Shown: piece by piece, positions 25,454 to 34,337 of the stretch
How the letters are laid out: each line of letters starts with the position of its first letter
How positions within the stretch are numbered: position 1 is the first letter of the stretch
DNA from: Lysobacter sp. GX 14042
GTDB lineage: Bacteria; Pseudomonadota; Gammaproteobacteria; Xanthomonadales; Xanthomonadaceae
NCBI RefSeq assembly: GCF_021390425.1
Contig: NZ_JAJUWY010000002.1
Location: 124,001-188,000 of the forward strand
Direction of reading: 5' to 3'
Length of the DNA stretch: 64,000 nt
Position numbers and translations under genes: made by a program
Notes under the pieces: model-generated
Told to the model about the DNA's origin: nothing
What the model saw: the letters and a program-made list of their open reading frames with translations, nothing else
The model's database searches: none

Positions 25454-27133
25454 TCACGGCGCCGCCTTCCGGTACACCGTCTCGCCGTCGACCCAGGTCG
25501 ACAGCACCGTCAGCTCGCGCAATCCCGCCGGGTCGATCGCCAGCGGGTCCTCGGCCAGCAGCACGAAGTCGGCGCGCTTGCCCGCCGCCAGGCTGCCGAC
25601 CTCGTCCTCGGCGAAACCGGCCCAGGCGGCGTCCAGGGTGAAGCCGCGCAGGGCCTCGAAGGCGGTCAGCTTCTCCTGCGGGTGCCAGCCGCCGGCCGGC
25701 AGCCCCCGTGCGTCGGTGCGGGTCACCGCGGAATACAGGCCCAGCCGCGGGTCCACCGACTCCACCGGGAAATCCGAACCCAGGGCCAGCCGCGCCCCAC
25801 TGTCACGCAGCCGGCGCCAGGCATAGGCGCCCAGCACGCGCTCGGGCCCGATGCGGTCCTCGGCCCAGGGCATGTCGCTGGTGGCATGGGTGGGTTGCAT
25901 GGAGGCGATCACGCCCAGTTCGGCCAGCCGCGGCAGGTCGTGCGGCTCGAGGATCTGGGCGTGCTCGATCCGCCAGCGCAGTGCCTCCCCATCCTTGCCG
26001 AGCGCACCGGCATAGGCATCGAGCACTTCCCGGTTGCCGCGGTCGCCGATGGCGTGGGTGGCGACCTGCACGCCGCAGCCGCGGGCGCGCTGCACCACCT
26101 CGCCCAGTTCGTCCGGCGAAATCAGCATCAGCCCGCGGTTGCCGTGCTCGTCGCTGTAGTCCTCCAGCAGCGCGGCACCGCGACTGCCGAGCGCGCCGTC
26201 GACGAACAGCTTCACCGTGCGCATTTCCAGGCGCCCGCCGGCGTGCGCGTACAGGCCGGTCCGGCACAGCTCGGCCAGCGCCGCCGAATCGCCGTCGGCC
26301 ATGGCGTAGACCCGCAGCGGCATCTTCCCGGCATCGGCCAGGGCACGGTAGGCGTCGAGCTCGCGCAGCGACACCCCGGCATCGTGCACCCCGGTCAGGC
26401 CATGGGCGACCGCCGACTGCATGCCCAGCTCCAGCGCACGGCGGGTGAGGCCGGCGTCGGCAGGCGGCATCACCGCGTCCACCAGGGACATGGCGGCGTC
26501 GATGAAGATGCCGGTTGGCTGGCCCCGGTCGTCGCGCATGATGCGCCCGCCCTCGGGTTGCCAGTCGCCATCCAGTTCGCGCTCGACCAGCGCCATCGCC
26601 GCCGAGTTGGCCCAGCCGGCGTGGCCGTCGACCCGCCGCAGCCACACCGGGCGATCCGGGAACAGTGCATCCAGGTCCGCGGCAGTGGGGAACTGCTGGC
26701 CGGGCCAGGTGTTCTGGTCCCAGCCACGGCCGAGCAGCCAGCCGTCCGGCTGTTCCCGCGCGAACGCCTCCAACCGCTGCAGCGCGTCCGCCAGGCTTGC
26801 CGCGCCCGCCAGCCGGGCCTGCATCTGCTCGAAGCCGAGCCCGGCGACATGCCCGTGCGCGTCGATCAGCCCCGGGACCACGGTCGCCTGTCCGGCATCG
26901 ACCTCCCGCGCCCGCGGATACCGCGCCCGCAGTTCCTCCGGCGTACCCACCGCCAGGATCCGCCCGTCCTCCCAGGCCATCGCCGTGGTCCGCGGCTGCG
27001 CGGGGTCCAGGGTGTGGATCCGTCCGGCGGTCAGCACGGTGACCCCGGCCAGTCCCGGGCCCGCGACCGCCAGCAAACCCGCGACCAGCGCCGCGCACAC
27101 TCCGTTCCGGCCCTTGGCCATGCCCCACCCCAT
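25454..27133 (-). CDS. Exported YtcJ-like amidohydrolase
   Basis: Metal-dependent hydrolase of the amidohydrolase_3 group, 559 residues, with a signal peptide (GVCAALVAGLLAVAGPGLAG), so it probably acts in the periplasm or outside. The metal-binding landmarks are VPGLIDAHGHV, TVKLFVDGALGSRGA (the residue type often carboxylated), ATHAIGDRGN, RIEHAQIL and LGSDFPVESVDP. The substrate cannot be told; family members act on amides or small ring compounds. The start is either 27133 (MGWGMAKG) or the second Met at 27121. It sits between miaB and phoH, breaking a usual neighbourhood, and looks like a separately transcribed insertion. Confidence 0.85.
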   Translation of the reverse strand: MGWGMAKGRNGVCAALVAGLLAVAGPGLAGVTVLTAGRIHTLDPAQPRTTAMAWEDGRILAVGTPEELRARYPRAREVDAGQATVVPGLIDAHGHVAGLGFEQMQARLAGAASLADALQRLEAFAREQPDGWLLGRGWDQNTWPGQQFPTAADLDALFPDRPVWLRRVDGHAGWANSAAMALVERELDGDWQPEGGRIMRDDRGQPTGIFIDAAMSLVDAVMPPADAGLTRRALELGMQSAVAHGLTGVHDAGVSLRELDAYRALADAGKMPLRVYAMADGDSAALAELCRTGLYAHAGGRLEMRTVKLFVDGALGSRGAALLEDYSDEHGNRGLMLISPDELGEVVQRARGCGVQVATHAIGDRGNREVLDAYAGALGKDGEALRWRIEHAQILEPHDLPRLAELGVIASMQPTHATSDMPWAEDRIGPERVLGAYAWRRLRDSGARLALGSDFPVESVDPRLGLYSAVTRTDARGLPAGGWHPQEKLTAFEALRGFTLDAAWAGFAEDEVGSLAAGKRADFVLLAEDPLAIDPAGLRELTVLSTWVDGETVYRKAAP

Positions 27134-27221
27134 TGACGTTGCGTAGACGGCAACTTTGCGAAATGGGCCGGCCCGGCGCAAGCTGCCGGTTCCTGCCCGC
27201 CCCTTCCTCCACGCCCGCCCC

Positions 27222-28193
27222 ATGCCTGCACGCACCACTTCAGAATTCGCCCTCGATCCCTCCGACACCGAGCGGCTGGCCAATCTCAACGGCCCGTTCG
27301 ACGCCCACCTGCGGATGATCGAGCTCCGCAGCGGGGTCGAAGTCGCCAATCGCGGCAACGTCTACCGGCTCACCGGACCGCGGGCGGCCGTGGCACGGAT
27401 CGAGCGGATGCTGCGCGGGCTGTGGGAGGACGCCGCCGGCCAGGCGCTCGACGAACCCGCCGTGCACCTCGCGCTGGCCGAGGCCGAGGCCTCGAAGCTG
27501 GTCAACGACGACATCGAACCGCAGGAAGTCGCGATCAAGGTCAAGCGCGGCACGATCCGCGGCCGCGGCTCCAACCAGGCCCGCTACCTGCATTCGATCG
27601 CCACCCACGACATCAACTTCGGCGTCGGCCCGGCGGGGACCGGCAAGACCTTCCTGGCGGTCGCCAGCGCGGTGGAGGCGCTCAACCAGTCGCGGGTGCA
27701 GCGGCTGGTGCTGGTGCGCCCGGCGGTGGAGGCCGGCGAGAAGCTCGGCTTCCTGCCCGGCGACCTGAGCCAGAAGGTCGACCCCTACCTGCGGCCGCTG
27801 TACGACGCGCTCTACGAGATGCTCGGCGTGGAGACGGTGCTCAAGCTGCTGGAGAAGAACGTCATCGAGGTCGCCCCGCTGGCCTACATGCGCGGGCGCA
27901 CCCTCAACGACGCCTACGTGATCCTGGACGAGGCGCAGAACACCACCATCGAGCAGATGAAGATGTTCCTGACCCGGATCGGCTACGGCAGCACCGCGGT
28001 GGTCACCGGCGACCTGACCCAGGTCGACCTGCCCAAGCACCAGAAGTCCGGCCTCAAGGACGCATTGGAGGTCCTGCGCGACGTGGAGGGCGTGGGCTTC
28101 ACCTTCTTCGAGGCCAGGGACGTGGTGCGCCATCCGCTGGTCGCCCGGATCGTCGATGCCTATGAGGCGCGCGACGACCGCGAATCGCCATGA
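27222..28193 (+). CDS. ybeZ: PhoH-family ATPase YbeZ
   Basis: Cytosolic PhoH-like ATPase, 323 residues. The Walker A motif GPAGTGKT is at residues 136-143 and the Walker B-type segment [12 protein letters not shown] lies near 230, followed by [20 protein letters not shown]. An N-terminal KH-like region binds RNA in relatives. It works with the endoribonuclease YbeY in rRNA maturation and quality control. The ATG at 27222 is chosen because the homologous sequence starts there; the ybeY ATG overlaps its stop. Confidence 0.94.
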   Translation: MPARTTSEFALDPSDTERLANLNGPFDAHLRMIELRSGVEVANRGNVYRLTGPRAAVARIERMLRGLWEDAAGQALDEPAVHLALAEAEASKLVNDDIEPQEVAIKVKRGTIRGRGSNQARYLHSIATHDINFGVGPAGTGKTFLAVASAVEALNQSRVQRLVLVRPAVEAGEKLGFLPGDLSQKVDPYLRPLYDALYEMLGVETVLKLLEKNVIEVAPLAYMRGRTLNDAYVILDEAQNTTIEQMKMFLTRIGYGSTAVVTGDLTQVDLPKHQKSGLKDALEVLRDVEGVGFTFFEARDVVRHPLVARIVDAYEARDDRESP

Positions 28194-28660
28194 CCCGCGG
28201 CCCCGTGGCACTCGATGTCGGCGTCAGCTATGGCCTCCCCCGCGCCGGGATCCCCGCCGCCGGCAGTTTCCGCACCTGGGTGGCGGCCGCCCTGCACGGG
28301 CGCATCCGCGAGGCGGACCTGGCGATCCGGCTGGTCGACGAGGCCGAAGGCCGCGCGCTCAACCGCCACTACCGCGGCAAGGACTACGCCACCAACGTGC
28401 TCAGCTTCCCGGCCGACCTGCCCGAGGGCGTCAAGCTGCCGCTGCTGGGCGACCTGGTGATCTGCGCCCCGGTGGTTGCCCGCGAGGCGGCCGAGCAGGC
28501 CAAGCCGCCGCGCGCGCACTACGCCCACCTGACCGTCCATGGCGTGCTGCACCTGCTGGGCTGGGACCACGAGGACGACGTGGAGGCCGAAGCGATGGAG
28601 CAGCTCGAGCGCGAGATCCTCGCCGGGCTGGGGATCGAGGACCCGTACCGGGAGGCATGA
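28190..28660 (+). CDS. ybeY: Endoribonuclease YbeY
   Basis: Zinc endoribonuclease that acts in 16S rRNA 3' maturation and ribosome quality control, 156 residues. The metal site H-x3-H-x5-H is [11 protein letters not shown], with His117, His121 and His127. The conserved [13 protein letters not shown] lies near residue 62. The ATG overlaps the ybeZ stop by 4 nt. An 82-nt spacer then separates it from ybeX. Confidence 0.96.
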   Translation: MTRGPVALDVGVSYGLPRAGIPAAGSFRTWVAAALHGRIREADLAIRLVDEAEGRALNRHYRGKDYATNVLSFPADLPEGVKLPLLGDLVICAPVVAREAAEQAKPPRAHYAHLTVHGVLHLLGWDHEDDVEAEAMEQLEREILAGLGIEDPYREA

Positions 28661-28742
28661 ACAGGCCGTGCCGCGGGACTCCGGCGTGCGATAGACTCGC
28701 CGCAAGCCCCGTTCCCTGGGCGTCCGCACACACCTGAATCTG

Positions 28743-29627
28743 ATGTCCGAGGACGACAGTAGTCACCCCCCGCCTACAAACGGCGCCCCCGAGCGCCTGC
28801 AGGACAAGCGCCGCAGCTGGTTCGACCGGATCAGTTCCGCGCTTTCGGGTGAACCTTCCAACCGCGAGGACCTGGTCGAGCTGCTGCGCGATGCGCAGGC
28901 CGACGGGCTGATCGAGGCCGACACACTGACCATGATGGAGGGCGCGATCGCGGTCTCCGACCTGAGCGTGGGCGATGTGATGATCCCGCGCTCGCAGATG
29001 GTCATGCTCCCGGCCGAGGCGCCGATGGACGAGCTGCTCGCGCTGGTGGTGGAGTCCGGGCACTCGCGGTTCCCGGTGCATGGCGACGACAAGGACCAGA
29101 TCATCGGCATCCTGCTGGCCAAGGACCTGCTGCGCCGCTTCGCCAACGGCGGCGGGCGGCTGGACCTGCACGCCCTGCTCCGCCCGGCGGTGCTGATCCC
29201 GGAATCCAAGCGCCTGGACGTGCTGCTGCGCGAGTTCCGCCAGTCGCGCAACCACATGGCGATCGTGGTCGACGAGTACGGCGGGGTGGCCGGTCTGCTG
29301 ACCATCGAGGACGTGCTGGAGCAGATCGTCGGCGAGATCGACGACGAGCACGACGATGCCGAGGACCCCAATGCGATGATCGCCGCCCAGGCCGACGGCC
29401 AGTTCGTGGTCGACGCGCTGACCCCGATCGAGGACTTCAACGAACGCTTCCGCGCCGACTTCGACGACGACGAGTACGACACCATCGGCGGCCTGGTCAC
29501 CGGGGCCATCGGCCACCTGCCCGAGGCCGGCGAGCAACTGACCCTGTCGCGCTTCGTGTTCCGGGTCGCCAGCGCCGATGCCCGGCGGGTGCACGCTTTC
29601 CACGTCAGCGTGCTCGGCGATGGCTGA
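28743..29627 (+). CDS. ybeX: CBS-domain protein YbeX/CorC
   Basis: Cytosolic protein of 294 residues with two CBS domains (about residues 80-200: VMIPRSQMVMLPAEAPMDELL, and FRQSRNHMAIVVDEYGGVAGL) and a CorC_HlyC domain (about 215-290, with EYDTIGGLVTGAIGHLPEAGEQ). In E. coli it is called CorC for a proposed Mg/Co efflux role, and more recent work ties YbeX to ribosome maintenance; both fit its place after ybeZ-ybeY. The C-terminal coding end overlaps the next gene by 8 nt. Confidence 0.93.
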   Translation: MSEDDSSHPPPTNGAPERLQDKRRSWFDRISSALSGEPSNREDLVELLRDAQADGLIEADTLTMMEGAIAVSDLSVGDVMIPRSQMVMLPAEAPMDELLALVVESGHSRFPVHGDDKDQIIGILLAKDLLRRFANGGGRLDLHALLRPAVLIPESKRLDVLLREFRQSRNHMAIVVDEYGGVAGLLTIEDVLEQIVGEIDDEHDDAEDPNAMIAAQADGQFVVDALTPIEDFNERFRADFDDDEYDTIGGLVTGAIGHLPEAGEQLTLSRFVFRVASADARRVHAFHVSVLGDG

Positions 29628-30825
29628 GCCGGCGGCCGCGCGCCGGGTGCGCGCGCCCTGGCTGCGGCGGGGCCTGTTGCTGGCACTCGCGCTGCTGCTG
29701 GCCGCCTGGCTGCCGGCCGCGCTCGCCGCCCCGCGCATCGCGGTGCTGACCATGCAGCCGGGCGAGATCTTCTTCGAGCGCTTCGGCCACAACGCGATCG
29801 TGGTCGCCGACCCCGCCAGCGGCGAGGCGACCTCCTACAACTTCGGCTACTTCGACCCCAGCGAGGACGGCTTCATCGCCGGCTTCATCCGCGGCGACAT
29901 GCAGTACCAGCTGGTGGCCCTGCCGCTGGAACAGGACCTCGCCTACTACCGCGAGGTCGGCCGCGGGGTCGACATCCAGTGGCTGGACCTGGCGCCCGAT
30001 GTCGCATCCGGCCTGGCGGCGCAGCTGGCCTGGAACGCCCGGCCGGAAAACGCCCGCTACGGCTACGACTACTTCCTCGACAACTGCTCGACCCGCGTGC
30101 GCGACGCGCTGGACACCGCCCTGGGCGGCACCCTGCGCTCACGCATGGCCGGCTCGCGCGGCAGCACCTACCGCAGCGAGGCGACCCGGCTGGCGCGGCC
30201 GGCGCCGTGGATGTGGCTGGGCTTCGACCTCGGCCTGGGGCCGGCATCGGACCGGCCGCTGTCGCTGTGGGACGAGGCCTTCGTGCCGATGCGCCTGCAG
30301 TCCGAACTGCGCCGGACAAAGACCGCCGACGGCCGGCCACTGGTGCTGCACGAGGAGCGCATCCTGCCGCACCTTCTGCCTGCCGAACCCGCGGAGCAAC
30401 CGCGCCGCAGCTGGCCCTGGCTGCTTGCCGGCCTGGCCGTGGCCGCCGGCCTGGCGTGGGTGGCGCGGCGACGGCCGCGCCTGGGCGGCGGACTTGCCCT
30501 GTCGTTCTGGTTGCTGTGCACGCTGCTGGCCGGGCTGATGCTGTTCATATGGCTTGGCACCGAACACCGCTTCGGCTGGGCCAACCGCAACCTGCTGGTC
30601 TTCAGCCCGCTGTGCGCGCTGCTGCTCCCCGGCGCCATCCAGCTGATCCGGGGGCGCGTGCCGGGCCGATGGTTCCGGCTGCTGCTGTGGGTGCCGGTCG
30701 CCACCGGGGTCGCGGCCGGGTTCGTCCACGGCCTGTCGCGCTTCCCGCAGCAGGACGTGCACTGGATCCTGCTGGTACTGCCGGTCCATCTCGCCCTGGC
30801 GTGGACCTGGGGCCGCCGCCGATAA
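29620..30825 (+). CDS. DUF4105 (Lnb-like) membrane protein at the lnt position
   Basis: Membrane protein of 401 residues. After a signal-type helix (LLLALALLLAAWLPAALA) comes a periplasmic DUF4105 domain (about residues 39-260) with FFERFGHNAIVV (His57) and YDYFLDNCSTRVRD (Cys156), then about four C-terminal helices. DUF4105 is the N-terminal periplasmic domain of Lnb, the lipoprotein N-acyltransferase found in Bacteroides, where the conserved His and Cys are thought to be catalytic. In enterobacteria ybeX is followed by lnt, which does the same reaction with an unrelated fold; here this gene takes that place and overlaps ybeX by 8 nt. A role in lipoprotein acylation is inference; another lnt may exist elsewhere in the genome. 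Confidence 0.85.
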   Translation: MAEPAAARRVRAPWLRRGLLLALALLLAAWLPAALAAPRIAVLTMQPGEIFFERFGHNAIVVADPASGEATSYNFGYFDPSEDGFIAGFIRGDMQYQLVALPLEQDLAYYREVGRGVDIQWLDLAPDVASGLAAQLAWNARPENARYGYDYFLDNCSTRVRDALDTALGGTLRSRMAGSRGSTYRSEATRLARPAPWMWLGFDLGLGPASDRPLSLWDEAFVPMRLQSELRRTKTADGRPLVLHEERILPHLLPAEPAEQPRRSWPWLLAGLAVAAGLAWVARRRPRLGGGLALSFWLLCTLLAGLMLFIWLGTEHRFGWANRNLLVFSPLCALLLPGAIQLIRGRVPGRWFRLLLWVPVATGVAAGFVHGLSRFPQQDVHWILLVLPVHLALAWTWGRRR

Positions 30826-30869
30826 GGTCATCCCCGCGCACGAAGGTCATCCCCGCGCACGCGGGGATG
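30824..30869. terminator. Tandem repeat with hairpin between convergent genes
   Basis: A 19-nt unit (AAGGTCATCCCCGCGCACG) occurs twice head to tail at 30824-30842 and 30843-30861. The second copy continues into CATCCCCGCG-CA-CGCGGGGATG (30848-30869), a 10-bp palindrome. It lies between the DUF4105 and DUF819 genes, which converge, so it may end transcription from both sides; it also resembles dispersed xanthomonad intergenic repeats. Confidence 0.6.
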
Positions 30870-30872
30870 GCG

Positions 30873-32120
30873 TCAGGTCGCGATCGCCTGCAGCAGCAGG
30901 CCAGTGACGTACGCGAAGTACGTGCCCAGCGCATAGCCCATCACCGCCAGCAACACGCCAACGGGTGCCAACGCGGGATGGAACGCGGTGGCCACCACTG
31001 GCGCCGATGCCGCGCCGCCGATGTTAGCCTGCGAGCCGACCGCCATGAAGAACAACGGGGCCCGGATCAGCTTGGCCATGCCCAGCATGAGCACGCCATG
31101 CACGGTGATCCAGATCGCGCCCAGCAGGAACAGCCAGGGGCGGTCCAGCAGCGCGCCCAGGTCCATGTGCATCCCGATGGTTGCCACCAGCACGTACAGC
31201 ATGGCCGAGCCGATCCGCGAGGCACCCACGCCCTCCAGCCGCCGCACCGGGGTGAAGCTCAGGATCACCCCAAAGGTGGTCGCCAGGACCACCAGCCAAA
31301 AGAACCCGGAGGTCAGGCTGTAGTCCTGCAGGCGCCATGACTCGGGCAGGCTGGCGATCCAGTCGACCAGCGGTTCGGCCAGGAAGTGCGACAGGCCGGT
31401 CACGCCCAGGCCTACCGCCAGGATGACCATCAGGTCGGTCAGGTCCGGGATGCGCGAATGTTGCGCCTGGTAGTCCTCGATGCGCCGCTTGAGGTCGTCG
31501 ATCGCACTGGTATCCGCGCCGGTCCAGCGGTCGAACGCAGGCGCGCGCGCGGCCAGGAACAGCAGCACCGCCAGCCACACGTTGGCCACCAGCACGTCGA
31601 CCGCGATGAACTGGCCGAACAGGGTCGCCTCGACGTCGAACACCTCCTTCATTGCCGCCTGGTTGGCGCCTCCGCCGATCCAGCTGCCCGCGACGGTGGT
31701 CATCCCGCGCCAGGTCTCGCCGGCCACCGCGTCGGGGTTGATCACGCCCATGGCCAGCAACGACACCACCGCCCCCAGCATCACGCCGGCGGTGCCGGTC
31801 AAGAACATGATCACCGCCTTAGGCCCCAGGCGCAGCACCGCCCCGAGGTCGATCGCGATGCACAGCAACACCAGCGAGCTGGGCAGCAGGTAGTCGCGCG
31901 CCATCGGGTAGAGACTGGAGGCGTTGCCGTCGATCAACCCGATGCTGTTGAACACCGACGGCACCAGGTAGCACATCAGCAGCGCCGGCACGTAGGTGTA
32001 GAAGCGTCGCCAGAAGCCGCTTGGGCGCGAGGCGGTCCAGAACACCGCGCCGAGGGTCACGGCCAACAGGCCCAGTACGACGGCGTCGTTGGTGATCAGT
32101 GCGGTGGTGTCCGGTTCCAT
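30873..32120 (-). CDS. DUF819 family membrane protein
   Basis: Integral inner-membrane protein of 415 residues with about ten to twelve hydrophobic helices, matching the DUF819 (YjcL-like) family. Visible landmarks are TTVAGSWIGGGANQAAMKEVF and GSQANIGGAASAPVVA, the paired Gly-rich re-entrant-type segments that suggest a transporter with inverted halves. The substrate is unknown. It starts 19 nt after the S9 peptidase stop on the same strand, so it is probably co-transcribed with that exported peptidase; uptake of a peptide product is a guess only. Confidence 0.82.
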   Translation of the reverse strand: MEPDTTALITNDAVVLGLLAVTLGAVFWTASRPSGFWRRFYTYVPALLMCYLVPSVFNSIGLIDGNASSLYPMARDYLLPSSLVLLCIAIDLGAVLRLGPKAVIMFLTGTAGVMLGAVVSLLAMGVINPDAVAGETWRGMTTVAGSWIGGGANQAAMKEVFDVEATLFGQFIAVDVLVANVWLAVLLFLAARAPAFDRWTGADTSAIDDLKRRIEDYQAQHSRIPDLTDLMVILAVGLGVTGLSHFLAEPLVDWIASLPESWRLQDYSLTSGFFWLVVLATTFGVILSFTPVRRLEGVGASRIGSAMLYVLVATIGMHMDLGALLDRPWLFLLGAIWITVHGVLMLGMAKLIRAPLFFMAVGSQANIGGAASAPVVATAFHPALAPVGVLLAVMGYALGTYFAYVTGLLLQAIAT

Positions 32121-32139
32121 GCGTGCCCTTGTGTGCTGG

Positions 32140-34227
32140 TTACTGGCCCAGGTGCTGCTTGAGCCAACTGTTTACCGTGCGGTGCCACAGCAGCGAGTTG
32201 TGCGGCTGCAGGACCCAGTGGTTCTCGTCCGGGAAGTACAGGAACTTCGATTCGATGCCCTGCCGCTGCAGCGCGGTGAAGGCGGCGATGCCCTGGCTGA
32301 CCGGGATGCGGAAGTCCTGCTCGCCGTGGATCACCAGCATCGGCACCTTCCACTCGCCGGTGTGCCTGATCGGGTTGAAGCGCTCGTAGTTCTCCGGCAC
32401 CTGCCAGGGAGTCCCGCCGTTCTCCCACTCGGTGAACCACAGCTCCTCGGTGGCGTAGCCCATCATCCGGGTGTCGAACACGCCGTCGTGGTTGACCAGG
32501 CACTTCCAGGCACCCGACGAGGGGGTATGCCAGTTGCCGGCGATCCAGTTGACCATGTAACCGCCGTAGCTTGCCCCCAGAGCGCAGGCGTTGGCGCCGT
32601 CCAGGAAGTCGTACTCGCGCTGGGCGAAGCGCCAGCCCTTGCGCAGGTCCTCCAGCGGGCGGTCGCCCCAGTGCTGGCTGATCGCGTCGGTGAACCCCTG
32701 GCCGTAGCCGGTGGAGCCGTGGAAGTCGATCATCACCACCGCGTAGCCCTGCCCCGCGTAGGTCTGCGGGTTCCAGCGGTAGCTCCAGCCGTTGCCGAAG
32801 CTGCCCTGCGGGCCGCCGTGGATCAGGAAGGCCACCGGGTAGCGCTTGCCTTCCTGGTAGTTCCACGGCTTGAGCACGTAGCCGTGCACGGTCTCGTCGT
32901 TCCAGCCCTTGAACTGGAACTGCTCGAAGTCGCCGAAGCGCACCTCCGGCAGCATCTCGCCGGCCGACGGGGTGATCGCCCGTTCCGGTGCACCGTTGAT
33001 GCCGCCGACCAGCACCTGGTCGCCGCTGGACAGGCTGTTGCGGGTGAAGGCCAGAGTCCGGCCGGCCAACTGCACCGAACCGATCGAGCCGCCCGCGATG
33101 ATCTTCGTCACCCCGCCGCTGGGGGCGTGCACGGCGAACAGCGGGTGCTCGCCGGTGTCTTGGGCGGTGACATACAGGGTCGCCCCATCGGAGGAGACCG
33201 CGATGCTGTCGGCCGAGCGGTCCCAGTCCGGTGCGACCTCGCGGCGCTCGCCGCTGGCCAGGTCGAGCGCCATGATGCCGAAGCGGTCGGCCTCGAAGCC
33301 GGGGCGCTTCATCGCCCGGTAGTACAGCGTCCCGCCGTCGGGGGAGAACACCGCGCCGGTATCCCAGGCCTGGTTGCCGGCGGTCAGGTTCACCGCCGCG
33401 CCGCCGTTGATCGGGGCGCGGTACAGGTCGAAGTTGGTCGACCACGGCTCGCTGCGGTCCACCAGCCGGGCGCTGAGCACCAGCGACTGGCCGTCGGGCG
33501 CCCAGGTGTACTCGGTGGAATCGCCGAACGGCCGCGAGGGCACGTTGGCCTGCAGCTCCGGGGCCAGCAGCGCCGGCTGGCCCGCGCTGCCACCGGCAGC
33601 GGGCAGGTCGGCGACGAACACCCGGTTCAGCCGACCGTCGTCCCAGGCATCCCAGTGGCGGATGAACATGCGGTCGTAGACCACGCCGCTGGCCGGGTCG
33701 GCCTCGCGCGCGTCAAGGCGCTGCTTCGTGCACTCCAGGTCCGCGCCGCACTCGGCGAAGACCTCGGCATGGAAGGCCACCCGGTCGCCCGCGGGCGAGA
33801 CCTGGTAACCGCCGATGTCGACCGGCCAGGACGTCAGCTGGCGCGGGACACCGCCGTCCACGTCGATCGCGTGCAACTGCTGGCTGCCCGGCTTGCTGCT
33901 GAGGAAGTAGACCTGGCGGCCGTCCGGCGTGAACGCCGGCGAGTTCACGTTCCAGCCGGCGGGCGTCAGCCGCATGGGCGGCGCCGCGTCGCGGGCGTGC
34001 AGGTTCTCGATCCACAGCGAGCTGGAGGCCTTGCCGGTGTCCATGTCGAGCTCGCGCTTGCTGAAGACGAGGAAGCGGCCATCGGGCGACAGGACCGGCG
34101 AGGAATAGCGGTCGAGGCCGATCATGTCCTCGGGCTGGAGGCCGCGCTCCGCCGCCTGGACGGGGGTCCACGCGGCGGGAAGGGCGAACGCGACCAACAG
34201 CGGCAGCACGGAGCGGTGCAGGTTCAT
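32140..34227 (-). CDS. Exported S9 family peptidase (DPP5/acylaminoacyl-peptidase-like)
   Basis: Serine peptidase of the prolyl oligopeptidase clan, 695 residues, exported by a signal peptide (MNLHRSVLPLLVAFALPAAWTPVQA). Residues about 30-430 form a beta-propeller with repeated SPDG/TPDG units. The alpha/beta-hydrolase domain has HGGPQGSFGNGWSYRW (oxyanion region), GASYGGYMVNW with Ser near residue 552, HGEQDFRIPVSQG with Asp near 637, and FPDENHWVLQP with His near 668. Relatives release dipeptides from peptides in the periplasm. It is followed at once by the DUF819 gene and is divergent from the peptide transporter. Confidence 0.92.
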   Translation of the reverse strand: MNLHRSVLPLLVAFALPAAWTPVQAAERGLQPEDMIGLDRYSSPVLSPDGRFLVFSKRELDMDTGKASSSLWIENLHARDAAPPMRLTPAGWNVNSPAFTPDGRQVYFLSSKPGSQQLHAIDVDGGVPRQLTSWPVDIGGYQVSPAGDRVAFHAEVFAECGADLECTKQRLDAREADPASGVVYDRMFIRHWDAWDDGRLNRVFVADLPAAGGSAGQPALLAPELQANVPSRPFGDSTEYTWAPDGQSLVLSARLVDRSEPWSTNFDLYRAPINGGAAVNLTAGNQAWDTGAVFSPDGGTLYYRAMKRPGFEADRFGIMALDLASGERREVAPDWDRSADSIAVSSDGATLYVTAQDTGEHPLFAVHAPSGGVTKIIAGGSIGSVQLAGRTLAFTRNSLSSGDQVLVGGINGAPERAITPSAGEMLPEVRFGDFEQFQFKGWNDETVHGYVLKPWNYQEGKRYPVAFLIHGGPQGSFGNGWSYRWNPQTYAGQGYAVVMIDFHGSTGYGQGFTDAISQHWGDRPLEDLRKGWRFAQREYDFLDGANACALGASYGGYMVNWIAGNWHTPSSGAWKCLVNHDGVFDTRMMGYATEELWFTEWENGGTPWQVPENYERFNPIRHTGEWKVPMLVIHGEQDFRIPVSQGIAAFTALQRQGIESKFLYFPDENHWVLQPHNSLLWHRTVNSWLKQHLGQ

Positions 34228-34337
34228 GGGGGAAGTCCCGAGGCTGAACGAACCCTGATGTTATGCGCTCGTGATGGCTGGGGCCATACTCCTGCTGCCG
34301 GCTGAACGTCCCGTCCAGTCATCCACGGGTCCACGAA

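Noticed and set aside
30848-30869. Palindrome resembling a type I-E CRISPR repeat
   Set aside because: Only one full and one partial unit exist, directly abutting without spacers, and no cas gene is in the window. A terminator or dispersed repeat explains it better.
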